Assembly: GCF_001908235.1 (NCBI RefSeq)
Contig: NZ_LGHK01000025.1
Coordinates: 48,188 to 112,187, forward strand
Length of the DNA: 64,000 nt
DNA from: Bradyrhizobium sp. NAS96.2
GTDB lineage: Bacteria > Pseudomonadota > Alphaproteobacteria > Rhizobiales > Xanthobacteraceae
Direction of reading: 5' to 3'
Positions 18,871 through 27,726 of this stretch are shown piece by piece. Made by a program: the position numbers and the translations under genes. The notes beneath the pieces are model-generated. The model was not told the origin of the DNA. It searched no databases and saw nothing but the letters and a program-made list of their open reading frames with translations. Every line of letters begins with the position of its first letter. Position 1 is the first letter of the stretch.

Positions 18871-19625
18871 GCCGAAGCCTGAGGCATCCGATGGCGGTCG
18901 TTTCATCCATGCTGAGGGTGCTCGGTGCAGCCGTCTTCAGCACAGCCGCGACCGCCGCCGAGCTGAGCAGCGTGACCCTGAAGGGGGACGTCACCATTGT
19001 CGCGCTCAGCGGCGACGTCGCGCAGGGTGACACCGAGGCCGCGGAAGCGCTGATCAAGGCCGCCAACGACGGCAACCGCCTGATCTCGGCGGTGCGGCTC
19101 GATTCACCGGGCGGCAGCCTCGCCGAGGCGGTCAAGCTCGCCGGTCTGATCCGCAGGGCGAAGCTGCCGACCATCGTTGCGGCCGGTTCGCGCTGCGCAT
19201 CGGCCTGCTTCATCGTGTTCGCGGCGGGGAACGAGAAGTTCGCGAGCTATGAGGCCGCGATCGGCGTCCACGGCGTGTCCGACAAATTCGGCCACGAAAC
19301 GGCGCAGACCGAGGAGGCGACGATCGCCATGGCCCGTGTCGCCAGCGGATTCGGCGTGCCGCCGCGCATTATCGGACAGATGGTGGCGACCCACGCCCAC
19401 GAGATCGCCTGGCTGACGCCGGACGATCTGCGCGCCATGGGCGCCATCATGACCGATCGGCCCGGACGCCACACGCCGCTGCCAAACTCGCCCGACGATC
19501 GATGGCTTGCCGGGCTCGAGACGCAGCCGGAAGGCACAGCAACGAGATCGCGAGGCGCCGATCGGCGCCCGCGTGAGGCGACTGGCAAACCGGACCAGCG
19601 CGTTTTGCCTTGGCAAGGGAAGTAA
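18867..19625 (+). CDS. Periplasmic ClpP/SppA-fold serine hydrolase-like protein
   Basis: 252 residues, start overlapping the gspD stop (ATGA), so translationally coupled. A signal peptide ends around TAATAA. The core has the crotonase/ClpP pattern: RLDSPGGSLAEAVKLAGLI, then the presumed nucleophile Ser inside RCASACFIVFAAG and a following H in IGVHGVSDKF. The Ser sits between two Cys (C-x-S-x-C). A basic, low-complexity tail follows residue about 215. Such COG3904-type proteins are predicted periplasmic proteases or esterases, mostly uncharacterised. In this operon it could process secretion substrates or pseudopilins, but that is inference. A second member of the fold lies at 43940-44899. 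Confidence 0.7.
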   Translation: MSRSLRHPMAVVSSMLRVLGAAVFSTAATAAELSSVTLKGDVTIVALSGDVAQGDTEAAEALIKAANDGNRLISAVRLDSPGGSLAEAVKLAGLIRRAKLPTIVAAGSRCASACFIVFAAGNEKFASYEAAIGVHGVSDKFGHETAQTEEATIAMARVASGFGVPPRIIGQMVATHAHEIAWLTPDDLRAMGAIMTDRPGRHTPLPNSPDDRWLAGLETQPEGTATRSRGADRRPREATGKPDQRVLPWQGK

Positions 19626-19683
19626 GGCCGAGGCGGCCTGACGCGGAAGAGCTCGTTGAACGCACACCGCGATCGCAGCCGTG

Positions 19684-20175
19684 TCACTCGTTGCTGGCGG
19701 CGCTCGTCAGCTTGTCCAGCGAAATGTCGCCGGCGGTCCCGCTGCCTCCCTCCTGTCCATCGGAGCCATAGGAGAGAATGTCGTAGGCATCGTGCTCGCC
19801 GGGCGCCCGATAGATATAGGGATGACTCCAGGGGTCATTCGGAACCACGCCGCCCTTGAGATAAGGACCGTTCCAGTTGGCCGCGCCCGACGTCCGCTGC
19901 ACCAGCGCCGTGAGCCCCTCCGCAGTCGACGGGTAGCGGCCGGTATCGAGCTGGAACAGGTCGAGCGCGCTCGCGAAGCTCCGCATCTGGATCTTGGCGG
20001 CCTTGACCTTCGATTCGCTCAGGTAACTCAGCACGCGCGGCCCGACCAGTCCCATGATCAAGCCGATGATGGCGATGACGACCAGCATCTCGACAAGCGT
20101 GAATCCGCGCTCGCCCTGCCGCGTCTTGTCGCGGTCGATACGCCTGGAAACAAGGATCGAGTTTTGCTTCGACAT
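19684..20175 (-). CDS. gspG: Major pseudopilin GspG
   Basis: 163 residues. The prepilin peptidase site is GERG/FTLVEMLVVIAII, with Glu5 present, followed by the hydrophobic helix. The C-terminal half has the GspG core: a DTGRYPSTAEGLTALV stretch, PNDPWSHPYIY, and a calcium-site-like YDILSYGSDGQEGG. It forms the shaft of the pseudopilus in the periplasm. The gene is apart from the gspH-M operon, convergent with the ClpP-like gene (58 bases between stops) and downstream of the PstS-like gene on the same strand. The leader before the cut is long (24 residues, many charged), as in some alphaproteobacterial GspG. No prepilin peptidase (GspO) gene is in the window. Confidence 0.95.
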   Translation of the reverse strand: MSKQNSILVSRRIDRDKTRQGERGFTLVEMLVVIAIIGLIMGLVGPRVLSYLSESKVKAAKIQMRSFASALDLFQLDTGRYPSTAEGLTALVQRTSGAANWNGPYLKGGVVPNDPWSHPYIYRAPGEHDAYDILSYGSDGQEGGSGTAGDISLDKLTSAASNE

Positions 20176-20240
20176 CGTTGTTCATCCAACGAGCTGCACA
20201 GCGTCATCACGCGATTTGCCGGCGCGCTCTGTGAATAGTT

Positions 20241-20266
20241 CCGGGCGCCTCGATTGAGGCGCCCGG
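20241..20266 (-). terminator. Hairpin between pstS-like and gspG
   Basis: Perfect 11-base inverted repeat, CCGGGCGCCTC / GAGGCGCCCGG, with a GATT loop. It lies 69 bases after the PstS-like stop and 66 bases before the gspG start on the minus strand. No T-run follows, so it may be a weak terminator or an attenuator lowering read-through into gspG. Confidence 0.6.
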
Positions 20267-20334
20267 CCTTGTCATGTGCTCGACGCTATCTCGGTGCGGC
20301 GCAATCGCGATTGCACCGTCCGCAATGCGCCGAC

Positions 20335-22257
20335 TTACTTGGCGCCGCCGCTGGCGCCGTTGGCGACATTCAAGCAGCCGTTTGTCTGGGTGGCGGCAGC
20401 CGCGCTGATGGCAGTCGATAGCGTGCCCCAGTACTGCTTCTTGATGTTCTGCGCATAGCTAACCGGCACCGGGTGGAAGCCGGCATTCTCGATCACCGCC
20501 GAGACATCCGGATCGAAGTTCGGATCGGTCGAGTCGGCACCGGCGACGTAGGTGGTTAGGAAGTTGACCAGGTTGGTTTTGCGGTTGGCGTCGGCCTGGA
20601 CGTTGTAGCAGCTATAGAGGTCGAGGAACGTCGTGCCGCTGAGCGGATAGGCGTTCAGCTTGTTCGTGAGCGGCAGTACCGGCAGGCCGGTGACGGTCAC
20701 GCCCGACTGGGTGACAGTGCCGAACACATTGGCGTAGATGTTGTAGTCGTTCCAGGTCCAGGTCGTGGCCGGCGTCTTGAGCCGTGTGTCACTCCACGCG
20801 GCAGCAGCGCCATCCGGCGTCGGTGCGATGAACGCCAGGGTGGTCGATCCCCCGTTGTTCGGAACATAGGTGCCGGCACCACGCAGCTGCTCGTTCGACA
20901 GAGCCGCCGAGCGCGGCGCCGCGATGGTCCCAACCTGGGTGGTGTAAGGCTGGGTGAAGTCGGCACTGACGTAACCGATGCGGCCGGCCTTGCTGCTGTC
21001 GGTGCTGATCGCCGACGCCACGCCGCCGCTGCCTGTCGCGCTGATCCACGCATTGGTCGTAACGGTCGTGGTCACCGACCACGGACCGGCGCCGCGGACG
21101 GCGTCGATACGGGCGATCAGGTTGGTGAAGGACGTGCTCGGCAGGGTCGTGGTGTTGAAGATCGACTTGTAGCCGTAGGTGCCGGTCGCCGTATCGAGCA
21201 GCGGGCAGACCGCCTTGAGATAGTTGGTCAGGATGAAGCTCGTGCCGCTGCCATCGCCGCGGTACACGATCCGGATCGGCAGCGACGAGGTCGAGTAGGC
21301 CTGCGCGGTGCCCGAGCTGTTGGGGTTGGTGTAGTCGAAAGCGGCGAGCTGCTGCGCGCCGGTCTTGTCGAGATACGGGATGTTGTTGGGCGTCGTGTTG
21401 TTCCAGTCGGTCACCAGGCCGGTGAAGATGGCGCACATCTGCGCCGTCGAGAGCTGGATGGCGGCGCCCTGGTTGGCCTGGGTGCCGGGGGTTACACCGG
21501 TGCCGACGACGGCCGAGTTCACCGTCATCGTGCTGGTGTTGACGCCGATCGCGACGTTGACTTCGAACGCCGGGATCTGGATCGGACTGCCGTAGACCGT
21601 GGTGTTGTAGGCGACCGAAGCCGTCGAGGTGCTGTTCAGCGTGATCTGGGTCAGCGCGCCGCCGGTGGTCGTCCAGCTCTGCGTCGGGTTGAAGCTGACG
21701 GACGACGTCGTGAGGGCCGCCAGGGTGCTGCCGAGCGGCGAGTCCGACAGGCCGATATCGACGCGCGGATACGGATAGCTGCCGAACTTGGTCGCCGGGC
21801 TGCCCGGATTGGCGAGGTCGATCATCGCGGGCTGGTTCGCGGGCAGCGGCGTGTTGATCAAAATGTTGGCCGACGCGTTCGGCGTCACCGTGCCGTTGTA
21901 CCACTGCTGCGGATTGTTGGTGATGAAGCCGCGGACGCCGTTGCCGCTGCCGACGCCGGCATACATGCCTTGCACCGGCAGGCTGACCAGCGTGCAGGTG
22001 GTCGGCAGCTTGCCCGGCGCCGGGAAGCCGGCGTTGAACGCGAAGCCGTCGGGATAGCTGGTGCCGGAGCCGACGATGCCGCCCATGTAGCAGTCAAAGA
22101 TCTGGCGGAAGGCTTCCGAGGCGAGCGTGCTGCCGCCCGCGTAGATGCCGGCAGTGGCGGTGGAGGCCTGCGCGTTCGCGGGCGTGATGGTCGAGGACGC
22201 GAGCAGGGCGAGCACCGAAGCGGTGCCGAGCATGTATTTGGACGTTTGCATTTTCAT
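20335..22257 (-). CDS. Large PstS-like (phosphate-binding, DING/LapA-type) secreted protein
   Basis: 640 residues with a clear signal peptide (VLALLASSTITPANA). The opening GIYAGGSTLASEAFRQIFDC resembles the first phosphate-binding loop of PstS. The strongest motif is VYRGDGSGTSFILTNYL, the PstS R-x-DGSGT signature. It is almost twice the size of a transport PstS (about 340), with insertions rich in Thr, Ser and Asn, so it is more likely an exported phosphate-binding or phosphatase-like member of the family than part of a Pst importer; no pstCAB genes are near. Pseudomonas LapA-type proteins of this superfamily are Hxc substrates, so I infer export by this secretion system. A paired TCGTCAT element lies 38 bases upstream of its start. 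Confidence 0.78.
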   Translation of the reverse strand: MKMQTSKYMLGTASVLALLASSTITPANAQASTATAGIYAGGSTLASEAFRQIFDCYMGGIVGSGTSYPDGFAFNAGFPAPGKLPTTCTLVSLPVQGMYAGVGSGNGVRGFITNNPQQWYNGTVTPNASANILINTPLPANQPAMIDLANPGSPATKFGSYPYPRVDIGLSDSPLGSTLAALTTSSVSFNPTQSWTTTGGALTQITLNSTSTASVAYNTTVYGSPIQIPAFEVNVAIGVNTSTMTVNSAVVGTGVTPGTQANQGAAIQLSTAQMCAIFTGLVTDWNNTTPNNIPYLDKTGAQQLAAFDYTNPNSSGTAQAYSTSSLPIRIVYRGDGSGTSFILTNYLKAVCPLLDTATGTYGYKSIFNTTTLPSTSFTNLIARIDAVRGAGPWSVTTTVTTNAWISATGSGGVASAISTDSSKAGRIGYVSADFTQPYTTQVGTIAAPRSAALSNEQLRGAGTYVPNNGGSTTLAFIAPTPDGAAAAWSDTRLKTPATTWTWNDYNIYANVFGTVTQSGVTVTGLPVLPLTNKLNAYPLSGTTFLDLYSCYNVQADANRKTNLVNFLTTYVAGADSTDPNFDPDVSAVIENAGFHPVPVSYAQNIKKQYWGTLSTAISAAAATQTNGCLNVANGASGGAK

Positions 22258-22625
22258 TGCGCTGTTCCTGTGGGTTGATCACCACCGGCACATCGTCATT
22301 GCGTCGTCATGAGAGCGCAAAGTAATCTTCAAACAATAAGAAGCTTATTTTGCCGCCTATTCAAGATTTATTGGAATGAATCTATGATTAGGCAAGTACC
22401 TCTGCCGTCGACGTCATGTCTCCGTCGCCGATGATTGACTTCACGTCTGATAGACAATTCGACAATAGGCTTCGCGCAGGGATTTTTTTCGATCAGTGTC
22501 CGAAAAACATCTTGGCAATACCTCGCCGGATGCTCTATGGACTCATCGTCCGACGGCTCTCCGTCTGATCGTAGATTGTCGATGAAACAATCTACACGGG
22601 CTTTCATTCAAGCGAGGCCTCCCAC
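22258..22625. promoter_or_regulatory. Divergent intergenic region, pstS-like / GT41 gene
   Basis: About 370 bases, clearly more A/T-rich than the flanks, between two divergent genes. It should contain both promoters. An 11-base-phased direct repeat (TCGTCAT-TGCG-TCGTCAT) lies at 22295-22312. No small gene with a ribosome site was found. Confidence 0.5.
22295..22312 (+). promoter_or_regulatory. Possible Pho-box-like tandem repeat
   Basis: Two identical heptamers TCGTCAT separated by TGCG give an exact 11-base period. The PhoB box is two CTGTCAT heptamers with a 4-base spacer; each half here matches 5 of 7. It lies 38 bases from the PstS-like start but points away from that gene, which weakens the case. 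Treat as a candidate only. Confidence 0.28.
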
Positions 22626-24818
22626 ATGGAAGACAACTCGAGCGGGCGTCTTGCGATTCATGTGGGGCATGGCGGCCATGCAATTTTGGCGCGCTCGCTG
22701 ACAAACGGCAGCTATCCATCGACCGATCTGAAGCGAGCGCAAGCGCTGCATCAGGAAGGCGTGGCGCATGCACGCCAGGACCGCTGGCGCCAGGCGCTGC
22801 GCGCATTCAACGAAGCCGCGCGGCTCGCGCCCGACCAGTCCGGCTTCAATTACTGCAAGGGCGTCGCGCTGTGCCGGTTCGATCGTTTCGACGACGCGCG
22901 CGAGGCGTTCGCTGCGGAACTCAGGGTGACACCGACGCACGCGCCGGCACTGGCCGAGATCGGCACCTGCCTTGCGCGGACCGGGCGCACCCGGGACGGC
23001 ATTCCCTATCTCCAGGACGGATTGCGCCTGCTGCCGAACATGCCGCTCGCGCAATACAGCCTCGGCCTTGCGCTCCTGACCGAGAACCGGCGCAGCGAGG
23101 CCCTCGTGGCGCTGGACAAGGCGATCGAGCTCGACGCCGGATACGGAGAAGCCTACCGCACCCGCGGCCTCGCCTATGTGATGGACGGACAATTCGACAA
23201 GGCGGTCGACGATCTCCGCGCCGCCTCGACGATCGACAGCGACAATTACAAGGCGATCATCGAGCTCGGCATGAATTTCGGCATCGCCGCGCGCGACCAG
23301 CAGGCAGCGCGGCTGTTCGAGATCGCCGCCGAGAGCGCGCCGACCGTCGCGCTGCCGCAATATCTCTATGGCCACTTCCTGATCAATCATCGCGCGTTCG
23401 AGCGCGGACTCTCTTATGTCGATCGCGCGCTTGCGATCGATCCGCTGCAGGCGGAGCACCACGTCGGCCGCGGCTTCGGATTGCTCGGACAGGGTCGCAT
23501 CGAGGAGGCCGTCGCGGCCTATCGGCGCGCAGGCGAGCTCGATCCCGGCAGCGCCGGCATCGCCGGAACCCTGCTGTTCGCACTTCAACACAAGCCCGGC
23601 GTGACACGCGCCGAGCTGCTGCGCGAGCATCGGCGATGGGCGGTGCTCTATCGGCCGAGCGCGCCGCTCAGTCGTCTTGCGTTCGCCAACGCCCCGGATC
23701 CGGCGCGCAAGCCGCGGCTTGGCCTGGTGTCGGCGGACCTGCATCGCCATGCCGTGTCGTTCCTGGTCCTGCGCGCCTTCGAGGCGCTCGCCGCACCCGG
23801 CTACGAGATCTTCTGCTACAAGACCGACAGCAAGCGACAGGACGACGACTTCAGCGAACGCTACAAGGAGATCTCGCTGTCCTGGCGCGATGTCTCCGGG
23901 CTGGACGATCAGGCCCTTGGGCAACAGATCGCCGAAGACCGGATCGACGTCCTGTTCGATCTTGCCGGGCACACTGCCGGCAACCGCCTCTCGCTGTTTG
24001 CAATGCGCGCGGCGCCGATCCAGCTCAGCTGGGCCGGCTATGTCGGCACAGTCGGGCTCGATACGTACGACGGCCTGATCGCCGATCCGGTGGAGATTCC
24101 GCCGGAGCACGATGCGAGTTATATCGAGCGTCCGATCCGCCTGCCCGACTGCTATGTCTGCTATCACCCGCCGGCCAAGGCGCCTGAGGTGCCGCCGCTG
24201 CCGAGCCTGAGCGGTGGCCGCTTCACCTTCGGCTGCTTCAATCGTCCGGCGAAGCTCAACAGCGAGCTTGGCAAGGCCTGGGCGCGGATTCTCGAGCAGG
24301 TGCCGGAATCGCGCATCCTGATGGTCTATGGCGGCCTCGGCGAGACCAGCACGCGCGATGCGGTCTACAACGTGCTCGGCCAGGGCGGCGTGCCGCGCGA
24401 GCGGGTCGAGCTGGTCGGCGAAACCGAGCAGGACAAGCTGCTTGTGGCCTATGGCGAGGTCGACGTCGCGCTCGATCCGTTTCCCTATTCTGCAGGCGTC
24501 ACGACGCTCGAGGCGATGTGGATGGGCGTTCCGACCGTGACCTTCGTCGGCGATACGTTCGCCGGCCGTCACTCGGCGGCCCATCTCACCGCGGCGGGAC
24601 TGAGCAGCTTCTGCGCAGACAGCATCGACGACTACGTCGCCATGGCAGTCGGCTGGACGCACCGCCGCGATGAACTCGCCGAGTTGCGCCGCAGCCTGCG
24701 CGATCGCGTAGCGGCCTCGCCGCTCTGCGACGCGCCGCGCTTCGCCGACAATCTCTCCCGCGAATTGATGAGGCTCTGGGCGGAATGGTGCGAGGCCCGC
24801 ACCAACACGGCGGCCTAG
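22626..24818 (+). CDS. TPR protein with GT41 (OGT/SPINDLY-type) glycosyltransferase domain
   Basis: 730 residues. Residues about 35-340 are tetratricopeptide repeats (for example ALRAFNEAARLAPDQSGF and ALVALDKAIELDAGYGEAY). The C-terminal half is a GT41 catalytic domain: KPRLGLVSADLHRHAV, DVLFDLAGHTAGNRLSLFA, RAAPIQLSWAGYVGT, FTFGCFNRPAKLN, and DPFPYSAGVTTLEAMWMGVP followed by GRHSAAHLTAAGL, the nucleotide-sugar site. Family members add a sugar from a UDP- or GDP-donor to Ser, Thr or Asn of proteins in the cytoplasm. HMW1C, a relative, glycosylates a two-partner-secretion adhesin, so the giant exoprotein in this locus is a plausible acceptor. That link is inference from position. Transcribed away from the PstS-like gene and followed by a second TPR glycosyltransferase-like gene. 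Confidence 0.9.
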   Translation: MEDNSSGRLAIHVGHGGHAILARSLTNGSYPSTDLKRAQALHQEGVAHARQDRWRQALRAFNEAARLAPDQSGFNYCKGVALCRFDRFDDAREAFAAELRVTPTHAPALAEIGTCLARTGRTRDGIPYLQDGLRLLPNMPLAQYSLGLALLTENRRSEALVALDKAIELDAGYGEAYRTRGLAYVMDGQFDKAVDDLRAASTIDSDNYKAIIELGMNFGIAARDQQAARLFEIAAESAPTVALPQYLYGHFLINHRAFERGLSYVDRALAIDPLQAEHHVGRGFGLLGQGRIEEAVAAYRRAGELDPGSAGIAGTLLFALQHKPGVTRAELLREHRRWAVLYRPSAPLSRLAFANAPDPARKPRLGLVSADLHRHAVSFLVLRAFEALAAPGYEIFCYKTDSKRQDDDFSERYKEISLSWRDVSGLDDQALGQQIAEDRIDVLFDLAGHTAGNRLSLFAMRAAPIQLSWAGYVGTVGLDTYDGLIADPVEIPPEHDASYIERPIRLPDCYVCYHPPAKAPEVPPLPSLSGGRFTFGCFNRPAKLNSELGKAWARILEQVPESRILMVYGGLGETSTRDAVYNVLGQGGVPRERVELVGETEQDKLLVAYGEVDVALDPFPYSAGVTTLEAMWMGVPTVTFVGDTFAGRHSAAHLTAAGLSSFCADSIDDYVAMAVGWTHRRDELAELRRSLRDRVAASPLCDAPRFADNLSRELMRLWAEWCEARTNTAA

Positions 24819-24920
24819 AGCGTGATCCGGAAAAGTGCGAAGCGGTTCTGCGAAGAGATCATGCTCAAACTAAAGAGCTAAAGCGCGATGACGATCCAAC
24901 CCCATCTCATCGCGCTTTGG
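24819..24920. repeat. Rhizobiales-type intergenic palindromic repeat
   Basis: The sequence beginning AGCGTGATCCGGAAAAGTG and ending near TCATCGCGCTTTGG resembles an intergenic repeat I know from many Rhizobiales genomes. Its core is a perfect 12-base inverted repeat, AAAGCGCGATGA (24880-24891) and TCATCGCGCTTT (24907-24918). It sits directly after the GT41 stop and could act as a terminator or RNA-stabilising hairpin. Confidence 0.7.
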
Positions 24921-25003
24921 TCGCAATCGCTGGCGAAGCGGACAAGCTGCGGTCCGCCGATGAATTGCGCGGAACGCGCAGGTCGAGAGTAGAGGGTGCG
25001 TTG

Positions 25004-27463
25004 ATGTCGAAAGCGGGGGTCAGCGAAGCGCAGACGATGCGCGCAGGCCTGGCGATGCTGAATCAAGCTTCGTCCGAGCGGCGCGCCGAATTCATCCAGA
25101 CCGTCATGAACCGTGCCATCGCGCTGTTTCGCGACGGCCAGCTGGACAGCGCGGATCTGCTGCTCGAAACCATGGAGCAGGAACCCGCGGTGCGGCCACA
25201 CGTCCTGCATATCCGCGGCGTGATCGCGCTGCAGCGGGACGAGGACGAGCGCGCGCTGGAGTTGCTCGAGGAAGCAGTCAGGCTCAATCCGGCCGACGGT
25301 GAAGCGCACGGCAATCTCGGGGTTCTGCTGCTGAAGGGCCGCCAGTATCCGCAGGCGCTGGCAGCCTACACGGCTGCGCTGACGCTGCGGCCGGACAATG
25401 TAGCGGCGCAGCTTGGCCTCGCCCGCGCGCTGGCGATGCTGGAGCTGAGCGATTTCGCCGACGACGTATTCCGCGACCTGATTGCGAGCGCACCCGACTA
25501 TATCGATGCGATCGTCGATTTCGGATGGTTGCTCAGCGACACGAACCGCCATGACGCAGGCATCACGTTGCTGCGCGACGCGCTGGAACGATACCCCATG
25601 CGCGCGGAACTGCGCGCCGTGCTTGCCGTCTGCCTGTTCGGCGTCGGCAGTTGGTCGGCGGCATGGGCGGAGTATGAAGGACGATTGTCGGACCCGCGTG
25701 TCAGCAAGCATCTAATCTCGACCGACCGGCCGCGCTGGCAGGGTGAGTATCTTGCCGGCAGGACCATCCTGCTGCAATCCGAGCAGGGCTTTGGCGACAC
25801 CCTTCAATTCGTGCGCTACACGTCGATGGTGAAAGCGCGGGGCGGCCGCGTGATCCTGCGCACGCCGCAGGTCTTGTTGTCCCTGATGCAAACCGTCGCC
25901 GGCATCGATGATGTGGTCAGTGACGCGACCATGGCGCCGGCATTCGACGTCCACCTGCCGCTGCTGTCCTTGCCGCTGATCTTCGACACGCAAGTCGACA
26001 CGGTTCCCGCCGCAACACCTTATGTCACCCCCGATCCGGACCTGGTCACGCGATGGCGCGAACGCCTCGGCGGCAGTCCTGGCCACGGCATGTCCATCGG
26101 ACTGGTGTGGCAAGGCAATCCCGGCCATCTCAATGATCAGCGCCGCTCGATCCGGCTCGATCTGCTGCGTCCCCTGCTCGACTGTCCGGGCGCGCGATTT
26201 GTCAGCCTGCAGATCGGCCGCGGACGCGAGCAGCTCGCTGCTTTCGACGATCGCATCCTCGATGCCGGTGCGCAAATCGACGCGGCGTCGTTCGCCGATG
26301 CGGCCGCGATCATCGGCAATCTCGACCTCGTCATCTCGATCGACAGTGCCATCGCGCATCTGGCCGGTGCGATGGGCAAGCCGGTCTGGATTCTGCTCGC
26401 CAACGGCAGCGATTGGCGATGGCTTCGGGATCGCAGCGATACACCGTGGTATCCGCAAGCCCGGCTGTTCCGGCAGACCAGACCGGGCGATTGGGTTGAG
26501 GTGATCGGACGGCTGAACGCCGAGCTCAGGTCGCTCGCCGGAGCCGGGTCCGAGCCGGCGGCGGAATGGATCGCCGATCCGATCATGACCTCCGCGCTCA
26601 GGATGACCGTACCGCAGCATGAGAACGACGCGCTGCTATGCGACGCCCTGTTCGTCGAGGCATGCCGTCAGCATCGCGCAGGCAATTCGGATCGCGCCAC
26701 GAAACTGTTCGAGCACGTTCTCTCCCTCGATCACGGACACGTCAACTCACTGTGCAATCTCGGCGCGATCGAGCTTGGCCGCGGCCATCACGAACGCGCG
26801 TACACGCTGTTGCAGACTGCGGTGACGGCGGCGCCCGACCTGGCGCCGGCGCGTGTTGCGCTCGCCGATGTGCTGATCGCTACTCAGAGGGCGGAGCAAG
26901 CGGTTGCTCAATACCGCAAGGCAATCGAGCTTACGCCGTCGAGCGTCGATGTCCATGCGGCGTATGCGAATGCGCTGCGCAAGCTCGCTGGTCACGAGCA
27001 GGCGAGCGGCATGGATGCCGATGTGTTGAAGCGCCAGCTTCATCAACATTACCGCAAGGCGCTGGAACTCGCCCCCGCCAGTGACGCACTGCATGCGCAA
27101 TACGCACTGGCATTGTGCGAGCTCGGCGATCTCGACAACGCCATGCTGCATTTCCTGGCAGCGACCAGGATCAATCAGCAACAGTCTTCGGAATTCTACG
27201 AAGCGCTTGGTCGCGCATGCGCCGCGCGCGGCAATCCGCAGGGCGCCGAGATCAGCCTGAAACACGCGGTTGCGCTCGATCCGCGCCGGGTGACTGCCCA
27301 TTGCGCGCTTGCCGATCTCTATCTCTCGCTCGAACAACCCGATGAAGCATCGACGAGTTTCCGCGAGGCATTGGCGATCGATGCCGGAAGTGCGGCAGCC
27401 TTGCTCGGAATCGAACGGGCGCAGACTGCGCAGCGGAACTCGGTCGTCAGCGAAATGTCGTGA
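25004..27463 (+). CDS. TPR protein with GT9-like glycosyltransferase domain
   Basis: 819 residues from ATG 25004, chosen because AGAGGG lies just upstream and the repeat element occupies the earlier frame. Layout: N-terminal TPRs (about 40-230), a central heptosyltransferase-like GT-B domain, and C-terminal TPRs (about 540-810). The central domain has SIGLVWQGNPGHLNDQRRSI, FVSLQIGRGREQL, DLVISIDSAIAHLAGAMGKP and WRWLRDRSDTPWYP, the pattern of TPR proteins annotated as glycosyltransferase family 9-like. Donor and acceptor are unknown. It follows the GT41 gene after about 185 bases holding the palindromic repeat, so the two may be co-regulated. I infer a role in glycosylating a secreted protein or surface glycan. 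Confidence 0.8.
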   Translation: MSKAGVSEAQTMRAGLAMLNQASSERRAEFIQTVMNRAIALFRDGQLDSADLLLETMEQEPAVRPHVLHIRGVIALQRDEDERALELLEEAVRLNPADGEAHGNLGVLLLKGRQYPQALAAYTAALTLRPDNVAAQLGLARALAMLELSDFADDVFRDLIASAPDYIDAIVDFGWLLSDTNRHDAGITLLRDALERYPMRAELRAVLAVCLFGVGSWSAAWAEYEGRLSDPRVSKHLISTDRPRWQGEYLAGRTILLQSEQGFGDTLQFVRYTSMVKARGGRVILRTPQVLLSLMQTVAGIDDVVSDATMAPAFDVHLPLLSLPLIFDTQVDTVPAATPYVTPDPDLVTRWRERLGGSPGHGMSIGLVWQGNPGHLNDQRRSIRLDLLRPLLDCPGARFVSLQIGRGREQLAAFDDRILDAGAQIDAASFADAAAIIGNLDLVISIDSAIAHLAGAMGKPVWILLANGSDWRWLRDRSDTPWYPQARLFRQTRPGDWVEVIGRLNAELRSLAGAGSEPAAEWIADPIMTSALRMTVPQHENDALLCDALFVEACRQHRAGNSDRATKLFEHVLSLDHGHVNSLCNLGAIELGRGHHERAYTLLQTAVTAAPDLAPARVALADVLIATQRAEQAVAQYRKAIELTPSSVDVHAAYANALRKLAGHEQASGMDADVLKRQLHQHYRKALELAPASDALHAQYALALCELGDLDNAMLHFLAATRINQQQSSEFYEALGRACAARGNPQGAEISLKHAVALDPRRVTAHCALADLYLSLEQPDEASTSFREALAIDAGSAAALLGIERAQTAQRNSVVSEMS

Positions 27464-27726
27464 CATGCGTCTCGTTACCGGTGACAACGTTCGTACTTCC
27501 ATCGTGTCCGGCGCCTGCGACGGATCCTGCGGATGTGCAGTCGCAGCCGCGACGCGCGCAGCACTCGCGCAGCACGCAGGTCAATTCTGCATCGTCGATC
27601 GTGGCTCCGCATGTCGCGACGTGAGCACTCGCTGTGGTTTCATTTCCATGTCACCAACCGCAGCTAGAAGTGTCGCGACCGAATTGAAATGTGACGATTG
27701 CCGCGGTTGGGGATGGGGCCCCAGTA
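27464..27726. promoter_or_regulatory. Upstream region of the sigma factor/gsp operon
   Basis: About 260 bases before the sigma factor start. No gene is seen. A purine-rich GGGGATGGGG ending about 12 bases before ATG 27727 is a likely ribosome site. No confident promoter box was identified. Confidence 0.4.

Noticed and set aside
22608..24662. 684-codon minus-strand frame opposite the GT41 gene
   Set aside because: Antisense shadow rich in Arg and Ala; the plus strand has definite TPR and GT41 motifs.
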